Source of the DNA: Lentzea flava
Lineage (GTDB): Bacteria > Actinomycetota > Actinomycetes > Mycobacteriales > Pseudonocardiaceae
Direction of reading: 5' to 3'
Length of the DNA: 39,689 nucleotides
Assembly (NCBI RefSeq): GCF_014648475.1
Contig: NZ_BMRE01000066.1
Coordinates: 1-39,689 of the forward strand
Positions 1 through 7,512 of the stretch are shown piece by piece. The notes beneath the pieces are model-generated. The model was not told where the DNA came from. It was given only the letters and a program-made list of their open reading frames with translations, and did no database searches. The position numbers were made by a program, and so were the translations under genes. Every line of letters starts with the position of its first letter. The stretch's first letter is position 1.

Positions 1-55
1 AACCACTCCCCGAGAGCCGGAACTGGATTACCAGTCCAACTTCCGGGGAGCGGTT
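1..55 (-). terminator. Inverted repeat downstream of the thioesterase gene, possible terminator
   Basis: Outer arms lie at 1-12 and 44-55. They pair with one mismatch on the plus strand, which becomes a G-U wobble in minus-strand RNA. An inner hairpin pairs CCGGAACTGG (17-26) with CCAG (31-34) and TTCCGG (41-46) around an ATTA loop, and overlaps the outer arm, so two folds compete. It starts 28 bp past the stop of the leftward thioesterase gene, where a terminator is expected. There is no clear T-run, so it could also be a dispersed repeat. Confidence 0.4.
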
Positions 56-82
56 CAGTGGATGAAGGAGCCCTTCATCGTT

Positions 83-493
83 TCAGGCGCCTGGGGGCTT
101 GGGACGCAGGAGGCACGTGAGGCGGGCGGTGCAGGTGCGCTTGCCCTCCTCGTCCGTCACGACGATCTCGTACGTCGTCGTGCTGCGGCCGAGGTGGATG
201 GGGCGGGCGACGCCCGTGACGATGCCGTCGCGCGCGGCCCGGTGGTGGGTGCAGGACAGCTCGAGTCCGACTGCGATGGAGCCGAACTGCGCGGCGTGCA
301 TCGCGGACGCGAGGGAACCCAGCTGCTCGGCGAGCACGGCGTTCGCACCGCCGTGCAGCAGGCCGAACGGCTGCCGGTTGCCCTTGACCGGCATGGTGCC
401 GATCATCTCCTGGACATCCCATCGGGTGATTTCGATGCCCATGCGGACGTGCAGCTGTTCGTCGGCGAACTCCACGGGCAGGTCGGCGGTCAC
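83..493 (-). CDS. PaaI-type hotdog-fold acyl-CoA thioesterase
   Basis: This 136-aa single-domain protein probably hydrolyses an acyl- or aryl-CoA thioester in the cytoplasm. The hotdog signature is visible: a pocket strand around residues 38-46, then H47-G48-G49, with E56 in the long helix (NAVLAEQLGS) as the likely catalytic acid of this family. Length is normal for a stand-alone PaaI-like enzyme, which usually forms tetramers. The GTG at 493 is chosen because a GGAG lies about 6 nt upstream and the protein aligns from its first residues. The gene is divergent from polA with only 55 bp between starts. The natural substrate cannot be told from sequence. Confidence 0.85.
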   Translation of the reverse strand: MTADLPVEFADEQLHVRMGIEITRWDVQEMIGTMPVKGNRQPFGLLHGGANAVLAEQLGSLASAMHAAQFGSIAVGLELSCTHHRAARDGIVTGVARPIHLGRSTTTYEIVVTDEEGKRTCTARLTCLLRPKPPGA

Positions 494-535
494 ACGTGCT
501 CCAAGGGGTCAAGCGAAAGTGTCAGACCCCCACCC

Positions 536-541
536 TAGACT
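536..541 (+). promoter_or_regulatory. -10 box of a leaderless polA promoter
   Basis: TAGACT matches the actinobacterial TANNNT -10 element. It ends 7 nt before the polA GTG at 549, so transcription should begin at or within 1 nt of the start codon. No ribosome binding site lies ahead of that GTG, which fits a leaderless mRNA. No convincing -35 is seen. Confidence 0.55.
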
Positions 542-548
542 CGGGCTC

Positions 549-3224
549 GTGACTCCCTCAGACGTGAAGCGGCTCCTGCTCATCGACGGTCACTCGATGG
601 CCTACCGAGCGTTCTACGCCCTGCCCGCCGAGAACTTCCAGACGGCGACGGGGCAGGTCACGAACGCCGTGTACGGCTTCACGTCCATGCTCATCAACAT
701 CCTGCGGGACGAGAAGCCCACGCACGTCGCGGTGGCGTTCGACGTCTCGCGCAAGACGTTCCGCTCCGAGCAGTACCCGGAGTACAAGGCCGGTCGCTCC
801 AAGACGCCGGACGAGTTCCGCAGCCAGGTCTCGCTGATCGGCGAGGTCCTCGACGCGCTCCAGATCTGCAAGATGGAGAAGGAGGGCTACGAGGCCGACG
901 ACATCATCGCCACGCTGACCACGCAGGCGGTGGAGCAGGGCTTCGAGGTCGAGATCGTCACCGGAGACCGGGACGCGTTCCAGCTGGTCAACGACAAGGT
1001 GACGGTGCTGTACCCGGTCAAGGGCGTGTCCGAGATGGGCCGGTTCACCCCTGCCTACGTCGAGGAGAAGCACGGCGTGCGGCCCGACCAGTACGCCGAC
1101 TACGCGGCGGTGCGCGGCGACTCGTCGGACAACCTGCCGAACACGCCGGGCGTGGGCCCGAAGACGATCATCAAGCTGCTCAACCAGTTCGGCGGGCTGA
1201 ACGAGCTGGTCGACCGCATCGACGAGGTGCCGGGCAAGGTCGGCGAGGCGCTGCGCGGCAACCTGGCGAACATCATCATGAACCGCCAGCTGACCGAGCT
1301 GGTGAAGGACCTGGAGCTGCCGTACCAGGTGGAGGGTCTCGCGGTGCGGCCGTGGGACCGCGACGCCGTGCACCGGCTGTTCGACGAGCTGGAGTTCCGC
1401 GTCCTGCGCGACCGTCTCTTCCAGACTCTCACGACCGCGGAGCCCGAGGCAGAGGAGGGCTTCGAGATCTCCGGCGGCGCGATCCCGGCCGGCACGCTCG
1501 CCACGTGGCTCGACCAGCACGCCCGCAAGAGCCGCGTCGGCCTCGCGTTGCGCGTCGTGGGAAACGACATCGAGGGCGTCGCGCTGTGCACCGCTTCGGG
1601 TGAGGGCGGCTACGTCGACGTCACGCAGCTGAACTCCGCCGACGAGAACGCGCTCGCCGCGTGGCTCGCGGACGAGAGCGTCGCCAAGGCTGGCCACGAC
1701 CTGAAGCTGCCGTTGCGCCAGGTGCGCGCCCGCGGCTGGAAGCTGCGCGGCCTGACCTCGGACACGGCGCTGGCCGCGTACCTGGTCCGTCCCGGTCAGC
1801 GCTCGTTCGCCCTCGACGACCTGGCGCTGCGCTACCTGAAGCGCGAGCTGCGCGCGGAGGAGTCGGGCGACGGCCAGCTGTCGCTGCTGACCGACGAGTC
1901 CGAGGAGGCGCAGAAGATCGCCACCGGCACGATCCTGCGCGCGCGTGCCGTGGCCGAGCTCGCCGACCGCCTCGACGCCGAGCTCGCGACGATCGGCGGC
2001 GCCCGTCTGCTGGCCGATCTCGAACTGCCGCTGATGAACGTGCTCGACGAGGTCGAGGCCGTCGGCATCGCGATCGACGTCGAGCACCTGTCGTCGCTGG
2101 AGGCGCACTTCGCGGCGGGCGTGAAGCAGGCGGCGCAGGACGCGTACTCGGTGATCGGCAAGGAGATCAACCTCGGCAGCCCGAAGCAGCTGCAGACGGT
2201 TCTCTTCGACGAGCTGAACATGCCGAAGACGAAGAAGACCAAGACGGGCTACACGACCGACGCCGACGCGCTGCAGAACCTCTTCGAGCAGACCGAGCAC
2301 CCGTTCCTGCAGCACCTGTTGTCCCACCGCGACGTCACGCGGCTGAAGTCCACTGTGGACGGTCTGCTCAAGTCGGTCGCCGACGACGGCCGCATCCACA
2401 CGACGTTCCACCAGACCATCGCCGCCACGGGCCGGCTGTCGTCGACCGACCCGAACCTGCAGAACATCCCGATCCGCACCGACGAGGGCCGCCGCATCCG
2501 CCAGGCCTTCGTCGTCGGCGACGGCTACGCGGAGCTGATGACCGCGGACTACAGCCAGATCGAGATGCGCATCATGGCCACGCTGTCCGGCGACGAGGGC
2601 CTGATCGCGGCGTTCAACAGCGGCGAGGACCTGCACACCTACGTGGCGTCCCAGGCGTTCTCGATCCCCACCTCCGAGGTGACGGGCGAGATGCGCCGCC
2701 GCATCAAGGCGATGTCCTACGGCCTCGCGTATGGCCTGAGCGTCTTCGGTCTCTCGCAGCAGCTGCGCATCCCGACCGAAGAGGCCCGCGAGCAGATGGA
2801 GGCCTACTTCTCCCGGTTCGGCGGCGTGCGCGACTACCTCAACGAGATCGTCGAGAAGGCCCGCAAGGACGGCTACACCGAGACCGTCCTCGGCCGCCGC
2901 CGCTACCTGCCGGACCTGACGTCCGACAACCGCCAGCGCCGCGAGATGGCCGAGCGCATGGCCCTCAACGCCCCGATCCAGGGCAGCGCCGCCGACATCA
3001 TCAAGGTGGCCATGCTGGGCGTGTTCCGCGCGCTGCAGGAGTCCGGCCTGCGGTCGCGCATGCTCCTGCAGGTGCACGACGAACTGGTGCTGGAGATCGC
3101 CGAGGGCGAGCGCGAGGCGGTGGAGGCCCTGGTCCGCGACCAGATGGGCAACGCCTACCCGCTCCGGGTGCCGCTGGAGGTCTCGGTGGGTGTGGGCCGC
3201 TCGTGGGACGATGCAGCGCACTAG
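549..3224 (+). CDS. polA: DNA polymerase I
   Basis: This 891-aa enzyme fills gaps and removes primers during repair and lagging-strand synthesis. The N-terminal ~290 residues are the 5' nuclease (LLLIDGHSMAYRAFY, EADDIIATL, TGDRDAFQL, DSSDNLPN). The middle domain is a relic of the 3'-5' exonuclease: the DxE of motif I is replaced (RVGLALRVVG) and the other acidic residues are missing, so proofreading should be absent, as in mycobacterial Pol I. The polymerase motifs are intact: motif A DYSQIEMRI with D667, motif B with K720 and Y724, motif C QVHDELVLEI with D844. Y724 sits where E. coli has Phe762. The GTG at 549 is chosen over upstream in-frame starts because it matches the family N-terminus and the leaderless -10 box. 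Confidence 0.97.
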   Translation: MTPSDVKRLLLIDGHSMAYRAFYALPAENFQTATGQVTNAVYGFTSMLINILRDEKPTHVAVAFDVSRKTFRSEQYPEYKAGRSKTPDEFRSQVSLIGEVLDALQICKMEKEGYEADDIIATLTTQAVEQGFEVEIVTGDRDAFQLVNDKVTVLYPVKGVSEMGRFTPAYVEEKHGVRPDQYADYAAVRGDSSDNLPNTPGVGPKTIIKLLNQFGGLNELVDRIDEVPGKVGEALRGNLANIIMNRQLTELVKDLELPYQVEGLAVRPWDRDAVHRLFDELEFRVLRDRLFQTLTTAEPEAEEGFEISGGAIPAGTLATWLDQHARKSRVGLALRVVGNDIEGVALCTASGEGGYVDVTQLNSADENALAAWLADESVAKAGHDLKLPLRQVRARGWKLRGLTSDTALAAYLVRPGQRSFALDDLALRYLKRELRAEESGDGQLSLLTDESEEAQKIATGTILRARAVAELADRLDAELATIGGARLLADLELPLMNVLDEVEAVGIAIDVEHLSSLEAHFAAGVKQAAQDAYSVIGKEINLGSPKQLQTVLFDELNMPKTKKTKTGYTTDADALQNLFEQTEHPFLQHLLSHRDVTRLKSTVDGLLKSVADDGRIHTTFHQTIAATGRLSSTDPNLQNIPIRTDEGRRIRQAFVVGDGYAELMTADYSQIEMRIMATLSGDEGLIAAFNSGEDLHTYVASQAFSIPTSEVTGEMRRRIKAMSYGLAYGLSVFGLSQQLRIPTEEAREQMEAYFSRFGGVRDYLNEIVEKARKDGYTETVLGRRRYLPDLTSDNRQRREMAERMALNAPIQGSAADIIKVAMLGVFRALQESGLRSRMLLQVHDELVLEIAEGEREAVEALVRDQMGNAYPLRVPLEVSVGVGRSWDDAAH

Positions 3225-3244
3225 GGCCTGTGTCGAGGTCGATG

Positions 3245-3292
3245 GCTGAACGCGGCTGATGGAGGCCGTCGAGGGCGGTGACCGCGTTCAGC
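3245..3292 (+). terminator. Hairpin downstream of polA
   Basis: GCTGAACGCGG (3245-3255) and CCGCGTTCAGC (3282-3292) are perfect 11-bp inverted arms with a 26-nt loop, followed by a short TTT. It begins 20 bp after the polA stop. The long loop is unusual for an intrinsic terminator, but position and stem support that role. Confidence 0.5.
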
Positions 3293-3520
3293 TTTGCCGT
3301 GCTGCCAAGGACAATGCCGCTTGGTGGACCAGGTCGCCGGGGTGCGGGTGGTCGTAACGGCGGGTCGCGTTCGGCCGTCGTGGCACGCCTGTCGCGGCAC
3401 TGCGAAACCGCCGCCGTGGAATGTCCCCATTGGAACGTATAACGCACCGGGGGACTTGCCGCAAGACCTGGGGTCAGCCGCACAATTCGTGGCCTGACCA
3501 GGGGATTGAGGGGATTTCAC
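3293..3520 (+). other. Intergenic stretch before the glycosyltransferase
   Basis: No gene is supported here. Open frames on both strands lack recognisable protein features. The only clear signal is a strong ribosome binding site, GAGGGGA at 3508-3514, six bases before the ATG at 3521. An AT-richer patch at 3428-3442 could hold a promoter, but no well-spaced -35/-10 pair is seen. Confidence 0.4.
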
Positions 3521-4699
3521 ATGCGGCTTCTGCTGTCCACGATCGGTTCGCGGGGAGAGGCGCAGCCGGTCACCGCACTGGCTGTGCAGCTGAAGGAGCT
3601 GGGCAACGACGTGCGGGTCGTCGCGCCGCCGGACTTCGAGGACCTCGTGACCGGCAACGGAATCGGCTTCACGCCGGTCGGGCCCGTCCTGCGCACCGTC
3701 ACCGCCGTGCAGCCGAAGCCCGAGGACCTCGGCAGGCTCGCCGAGGAGTCCGTGCGGGAGCAGTTCCGGGTGGTGAGCCAGGCGGCGCAGGGGGCGGACG
3801 TGCTGGTGGCGGGCGGTGCGTTGCAGCACGCCACGCGGTCGGTGGCGGAAAGCGTCGGCGCGCGCTACGTGTACGCGAGCTTCTGCGCCAACACGTTGCC
3901 GTCGCCGCACCACGCGCCGCCTGCGATGTTGGGCCGCGTTCCGGTGAACGGAACACCGGAGGAAAACCTCGCGCAGTGGGAGCAGCACCGTCAGCTGTTC
4001 GCGGCCTCGCGCGAGGTCCTCAACGCCGAGCGCGCCAAGCTTGGCCTGGACCCGGTCGACGACGTCCGCGACCACATCTTCGGTGACGCCCCGTGGCTCG
4101 CCGCGGACCCGGTGCTCGGCCCGTGGCCGGGCCCCGGTGAGCTCGTGCAGACCGGTGCCTGGCTGATCGACGACCAACGCCCGCTCGCGCCGGAGCTCGA
4201 CGCGTTCCTGGCCGGTGGGGAACCGCCGATCTACTTCGGCTTGGGCAGCATGCGCGGTGCGCAGGACGCGGCGCACCACGCGATCGCGGCCGCGCGTGAA
4301 CTGGGCAGGCGGGTGGTCCTGCAGCAGGGCTGGGCCGGGTTGCGGCTCGCCGACGACGCCCCGGACTGCATCGCGATCGGCGAGGTGAACCAGCAGGCGC
4401 TGTTCCGCCGCGTCGCCGTGGTCGTGCACCACGGTGGCGCGGGCACCACCACGACGGCCGCGGCGGCCGGCACGCCGCAGGTTGTGCTGCCGCACATGTA
4501 CGACCAGTACTACTGGGGCAGCCAGGTCGAGCGGCTGAACATCGGACGCTCGGCGGCCGCCGTGACGACCGAGGTCCTCGCCAAAGCTCTCCAGTTGCAC
4601 GAGGAAGCCGCCGAGGTGGGCACGCAGGTGCGGACGGATGGCGCAAAGGTTGCCGCGGAACGCCTGCAGCGGATCGCGGGGGTGAACCGGGCCAACTGA
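3521..4699 (+). CDS. Glycosyltransferase family 1 (antibiotic/macrolide type, GT-B fold)
   Basis: This 392-aa cytoplasmic enzyme probably transfers a sugar from a nucleotide donor to a small hydrophobic acceptor. The start MRLLLSTIGSRGEAQPV is characteristic of the group that includes glycopeptide and macrolide glycosyltransferases, and the length is typical. The donor-binding signature HHGGAGTT is at residues 303-310, followed by the conserved P-x-x-x-D-Q region (VVLPHMYDQYYWG). The ATG is fixed by the strong upstream GAGGGGA. No aglycone synthase or deoxysugar genes are nearby, so it is an orphan. It may act on xenobiotics, as macrolide-inactivating homologues do, or on a product made elsewhere. 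Acceptor and donor cannot be assigned. Confidence 0.85.
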   Translation: MRLLLSTIGSRGEAQPVTALAVQLKELGNDVRVVAPPDFEDLVTGNGIGFTPVGPVLRTVTAVQPKPEDLGRLAEESVREQFRVVSQAAQGADVLVAGGALQHATRSVAESVGARYVYASFCANTLPSPHHAPPAMLGRVPVNGTPEENLAQWEQHRQLFAASREVLNAERAKLGLDPVDDVRDHIFGDAPWLAADPVLGPWPGPGELVQTGAWLIDDQRPLAPELDAFLAGGEPPIYFGLGSMRGAQDAAHHAIAAARELGRRVVLQQGWAGLRLADDAPDCIAIGEVNQQALFRRVAVVVHHGGAGTTTTAAAAGTPQVVLPHMYDQYYWGSQVERLNIGRSAAAVTTEVLAKALQLHEEAAEVGTQVRTDGAKVAAERLQRIAGVNRAN

Positions 4700-4743
4700 G
4701 ACGTACGTGTTGTGGGTGTCCGCGCCTAAGGGGTGACCCGCAC

Positions 4744-5784
4744 ATGTCGTACCAGGTTGGGCTCGATCTCGGATCCGCAGGCACCAAGATCGCCACCGAG
4801 TGGGGCGTCACGACCACCAGACGCCGTTGCCGGGACGCGCCGGCCGCGGAGATCGCGCAGCTTCTCGACGACCTCGCTGCCCTGCACGGGGAGCCGCCGA
4901 GCCGGGTGGCGATGACGCACTCGGTCAGCTGGCCGCACGAGTACCTCGAACAACTGCGGCAGGACCTGATCGACGCGGGGCGGGCCGACGTGTTGTTCGT
5001 GCCCGCGCCGCACGCCGCGGCGATCGCGTTCGACGCCGACGTGCGGATGCCCGAGCACAGCACGGTCGCGGTGTTCGACTTCGGTGCCACCGGCGCGGAC
5101 ATCACGTTGCTGCGCAAGCAGGGTGTGTTCCTCTTGGCCGGGCGGCCGGAGCGGGTCGACATCGGCGGGTTCGACCTCGACGACCTGGTCGTGGAGCACG
5201 TCGTCGCGAAGCTCGGGGCGCGCAGCCCCGCGCTCGTGCAGAGCTGTGTCGAGGCGAAGGAGCTGCTCGGGAGTTGTCCTGAGGTGCGGATTCCGGTCGT
5301 GTCGGACGAGGTGCGCGAGGTCAGGCTCAGCCGGTTGGAGTTCGAGGCGATCATCCGGCCGTCCGTCGAGCTGGCCGTCGAGGCTCTCGACCGGGTTGTC
5401 AGGAGCGCCGGGTTGTGCGTGCCCGACGTCATCCTGCTCGTCGGCGGGTCGTCGCGGATTCCGTTGGTGGTCAAGGAGATCTCGGAACGGCTGCGGATTC
5501 CGGTCCTGCTGGCTCCCGACGGCGCGTCCGCGACGGGGGCGTTTCTCGAGGCACGGCAGCTGGAGCCAGAACCGGTCGGCGAACCGGAGGTGTGGGTGCC
5601 TGCGCCGCGGGAGGAAGCCGAGCCGAAGCGGCGGATTCCGACCACGCCGTTCATCGCTGTGGGGCTGTTGGTTCTCGTCCTCGGCGGTGGGTGGGCCGCG
5701 CACGAGGCCATGAACCAGCCGGAGGTGGAGACGACCAGCGTGGAACTGGCGCCGCCGGGAACCGCTGTGCTGCCGCACTTCTAG
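4744..5784 (+). CDS. Small Hsp70-like ATPase with C-terminal membrane anchor
   Basis: The 346-aa protein has the Hsp70/actin nucleotide-binding signatures in order: phosphate-1 GLDLGSAGTK (6-15), connect-1 APHAAAIAFD (88-97), phosphate-2 VFDFGATGAD (110-119), the EAKELLGS helix (170-177) and the adenosine motif LLVGGSSRIP (231-240). The ATPase region is only about 270 residues, against roughly 385 in DnaK, and there is no peptide-binding domain. A Pro/Glu-rich linker leads to one transmembrane helix (about 302-320) and a short tail of about 25 residues. The ATPase should face the cytoplasm and the tail the outside. It lies 44 bp after the glycosyltransferase, with AAGGGG upstream of its ATG, and may share its transcript. 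The client is unknown. Confidence 0.75.
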   Translation: MSYQVGLDLGSAGTKIATEWGVTTTRRRCRDAPAAEIAQLLDDLAALHGEPPSRVAMTHSVSWPHEYLEQLRQDLIDAGRADVLFVPAPHAAAIAFDADVRMPEHSTVAVFDFGATGADITLLRKQGVFLLAGRPERVDIGGFDLDDLVVEHVVAKLGARSPALVQSCVEAKELLGSCPEVRIPVVSDEVREVRLSRLEFEAIIRPSVELAVEALDRVVRSAGLCVPDVILLVGGSSRIPLVVKEISERLRIPVLLAPDGASATGAFLEARQLEPEPVGEPEVWVPAPREEAEPKRRIPTTPFIAVGLLVLVLGGGWAAHEAMNQPEVETTSVELAPPGTAVLPHF

Positions 5785-7001
5785 AGCGCGCGGATCTCCT
5801 TCAGCGTGCGGTCGATCTCCTCCGGTGTGTTGAGGATCGCCGTGCCGATCCGTGCGTACGGGATGCGGTAGGCGGCGGTGGTGATCTGGATCTGCTTCTG
5901 TGCCAGCAAAGCCACGACTTCGTTGCCGGTCTTGCCGTTGACGTCGAAGCACACCATGCCGGCGGACATCCTGGGATCGCGCGGCGTGTGGATGACGACG
6001 CCGGGGATTTCGGCCAGGCCGTCGGAGAACCTCGTTGCCAGCTCGGTGATCCGGGCCGCCACGCGGGTGCGGCCGAGCCGTTGGTGGAACTGCACTGCTG
6101 CCTTCACCGCGTAGAAGTGCTCGAACGCGTGGAAGCCGCCGGGACCGAGCGCCGCCGTGTCGCTGCGGTTGGTCAGGCTCGGCAGCAACGGCACGATCTG
6201 GTCGCTCACCTGCGGATTGACCCACACCATGCCGGTGCCGCGCGGCCCGAACAGCCACTTGTGCGTTCCTGCAACGAAAACGTCGGCGCCGAGACGGGCT
6301 GCGTCGTCGTCGACGGCCGCCAGCCCGTGCACGCCGTCGACGACGAGGAGGCAGCGGTCTTCCTGTTTGCGGCCCTTGTTGGCCTCGGCGACGACCTGTG
6401 CGCACGCCCGAACCGGCATCTTCACTCCCGTGCTCGACTGCACCCACGTGATGCCGACGGCACGGGTCCGCGGCGTGATCGAGTTCCGCAGCCGGGTGGC
6501 GACCTCGTCCTCGGTGACGCGGGCCGAGCTCTCGTAGAGCGTGCCGATCCGCACCTCGGCACCGGCCCGCGTCGCCGCGAGCCGCGCGGCCTGCTGGTGC
6601 CACGAGTGGTCCTGGTCGCTGAGCAGCAACTCCTGGTCCTGCCGGAGTTTCAGGCCGCCGTAGACGATCGAGAGCCCGGTCGTCGTGTTGGGGACGAACG
6701 CGATGTCGCCCGCAGCGCCGCCGACGTACTGCCCGAGCGCGGCGGCGACCTCCTGCGCCTGCTCGGGCATCAGGTCGTGCGAGTTGGCGTCGAGTTTCCG
6801 CTTGAAGTCGTCGACGGCGGTCCGCACCTCGCGCGGGTTCGACGCCAGGTAGAACAGCCCCAGGTTGGTCAGCGCGGGGTCGAGCCGGAACTCGCGGCGC
6901 ACCGCGCCCCAGTCGACGCCCTGCGCGGCCGACGCGGCGGTCGGCGTGACGGCGAGAAGCCCGGCGCCCACGAGGAAGTCACGACGATCCATGCCTCCCA
7001 T
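5781..7001 (-). CDS. Tat-exported class V aminotransferase-fold PLP enzyme
   Basis: This 406-aa protein begins with a twin-arginine signal (DRRDFLVGAGLLAV) and a likely cleavage after ASA near residue 25. The rest is a class V PLP enzyme of the isopenicillin-N epimerase/cysteine desulfurase type: VDGVHG carries the PLP-ring Asp (D222), and AGTHKWLFGPRGTG carries the Schiff-base lysine (K248). Tat export fits a protein that folds around its cofactor in the cytoplasm. The ATG at 7001 is preferred over 6992 because AGGAG lies at proper spacing ahead of it. It overlaps the upstream membrane gene by 23 bp, so the two are coupled. Its stop shares bases with the convergent Hsp70-like gene. Reaction (epimerase, lyase or desulfurase) is not predictable. 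Confidence 0.8.
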   Translation of the reverse strand: MGGMDRRDFLVGAGLLAVTPTAASAAQGVDWGAVRREFRLDPALTNLGLFYLASNPREVRTAVDDFKRKLDANSHDLMPEQAQEVAAALGQYVGGAAGDIAFVPNTTTGLSIVYGGLKLRQDQELLLSDQDHSWHQQAARLAATRAGAEVRIGTLYESSARVTEDEVATRLRNSITPRTRAVGITWVQSSTGVKMPVRACAQVVAEANKGRKQEDRCLLVVDGVHGLAAVDDDAARLGADVFVAGTHKWLFGPRGTGMVWVNPQVSDQIVPLLPSLTNRSDTAALGPGGFHAFEHFYAVKAAVQFHQRLGRTRVAARITELATRFSDGLAEIPGVVIHTPRDPRMSAGMVCFDVNGKTGNEVVALLAQKQIQITTAAYRIPYARIGTAILNTPEEIDRTLKEIRAL

Positions 7002-7449
7002 GGAACCGCTCCTGCGCCTTGCCCCGCAGCTTTTCGTCGCGCGCGAACGGAATTCCGGTGTTGAGCGCCTTCGCGCCGATCGTGCACAGCTCGCCGAGCA
7101 TGCTCACGCCGATCGACAGCTGCGTCGGGGCGTGCCCGCCGATGAGCAGGCCCAGCCCGGCGCTCGCGCCGAGCGACGTCACCCACACCAGCAACGTCCA
7201 CGGCGTGTAGCGCTGCCACAGGTGACCGTCGCGTTCGAACAGCTTGATCGTCATGCCCCGGAGCGCGCCGAACGCGAAGCCGGCCGCGAGCGGGAGCACG
7301 TAGATCAGGTGGAACTCCTCCACCGCGCGGATGCCGAAGAACAGCAGGAACGCGGGCGGCGCCAACAGGTCCCTGGCGTTGAGCGGCTCCCCCATGAACC
7401 GGCGCACGAGCACGTACAGCACACCGGCCGCTATCAGCGCATATGTCAT
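6979..7449 (-). CDS. Four-helix integral membrane protein of unknown function
   Basis: The 156-aa protein has about four hydrophobic helices (residues 2-17, 29-40, 47-64 and 82-103) with a basic cytoplasmic-looking tail. I do not recognise it firmly; it loosely resembles DUF1453/CcdC-like proteins. It starts at an ATG with AGGGGG upstream and is the first gene of a two-gene leftward operon, overlapping the Tat-exported PLP enzyme. The promoter region contains two operators facing the divergent TetR gene, so it is probably repressed by that regulator. A role in handling the product or substrate of the PLP enzyme is only a guess. Confidence 0.65.
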   Translation of the reverse strand: MTYALIAAGVLYVLVRRFMGEPLNARDLLAPPAFLLFFGIRAVEEFHLIYVLPLAAGFAFGALRGMTIKLFERDGHLWQRYTPWTLLVWVTSLGASAGLGLLIGGHAPTQLSIGVSMLGELCTIGAKALNTGIPFARDEKLRGKAQERFHGRHGSS

Positions 7450-7462
7450 TCCATCCCCCTTA

Positions 7463-7503
7463 GTAGCATGACCTTGCTACTTAAACTAGCAGGGCCATGC
7501 TAC
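7463..7503. promoter_or_regulatory. Two TetR-type operators in a divergent promoter
   Basis: Two 18-bp palindromes with the same design: GTAGCA-N6-TGCTAC at 7463-7480 and CTAGCA-N6-TGCTAC at 7486-7503, centres 23 bp apart. They fill the gap between the leftward membrane-protein/PLP-enzyme operon and the rightward TetR gene. TAAACT (7482-7487) can serve as a rightward -10 and its complement region as a leftward -10, so bound repressor would block both promoters. Confidence 0.7.
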
Positions 7504-7512
7504 AAAAGGGAG

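Noticed and set aside
1..55. A tRNA-like fold from the CTGG-ATTA-CCAG hairpin
   Set aside because: No acceptor stem, D-loop or TTCGA arm of a tRNA can be placed around it.
558..3221. An 887-codon open frame antisense to polA
   Set aside because: It is the mirror of a high-GC coding frame. The translation is rich in Arg/Val/Leu/Gln with no domain, and polA motifs on the other strand are complete.
3225..3520. A transposase relic between polA and the glycosyltransferase
   Set aside because: A leftward frame gives a protein-like fragment, but I could not match it to a transposase motif, and no terminal repeats or target duplication are seen.
4726..6603. A long leftward open frame across the Hsp70-like and PLP-enzyme genes
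   Set aside because: It overlaps two genes with clear family motifs and has composition typical of a shadow frame.
7468..7512. An earlier ATG at 7468 as the TetR start
   Set aside because: It would place coding sequence across both operators and the -10, and the added residues do not match the TetR N-terminus.
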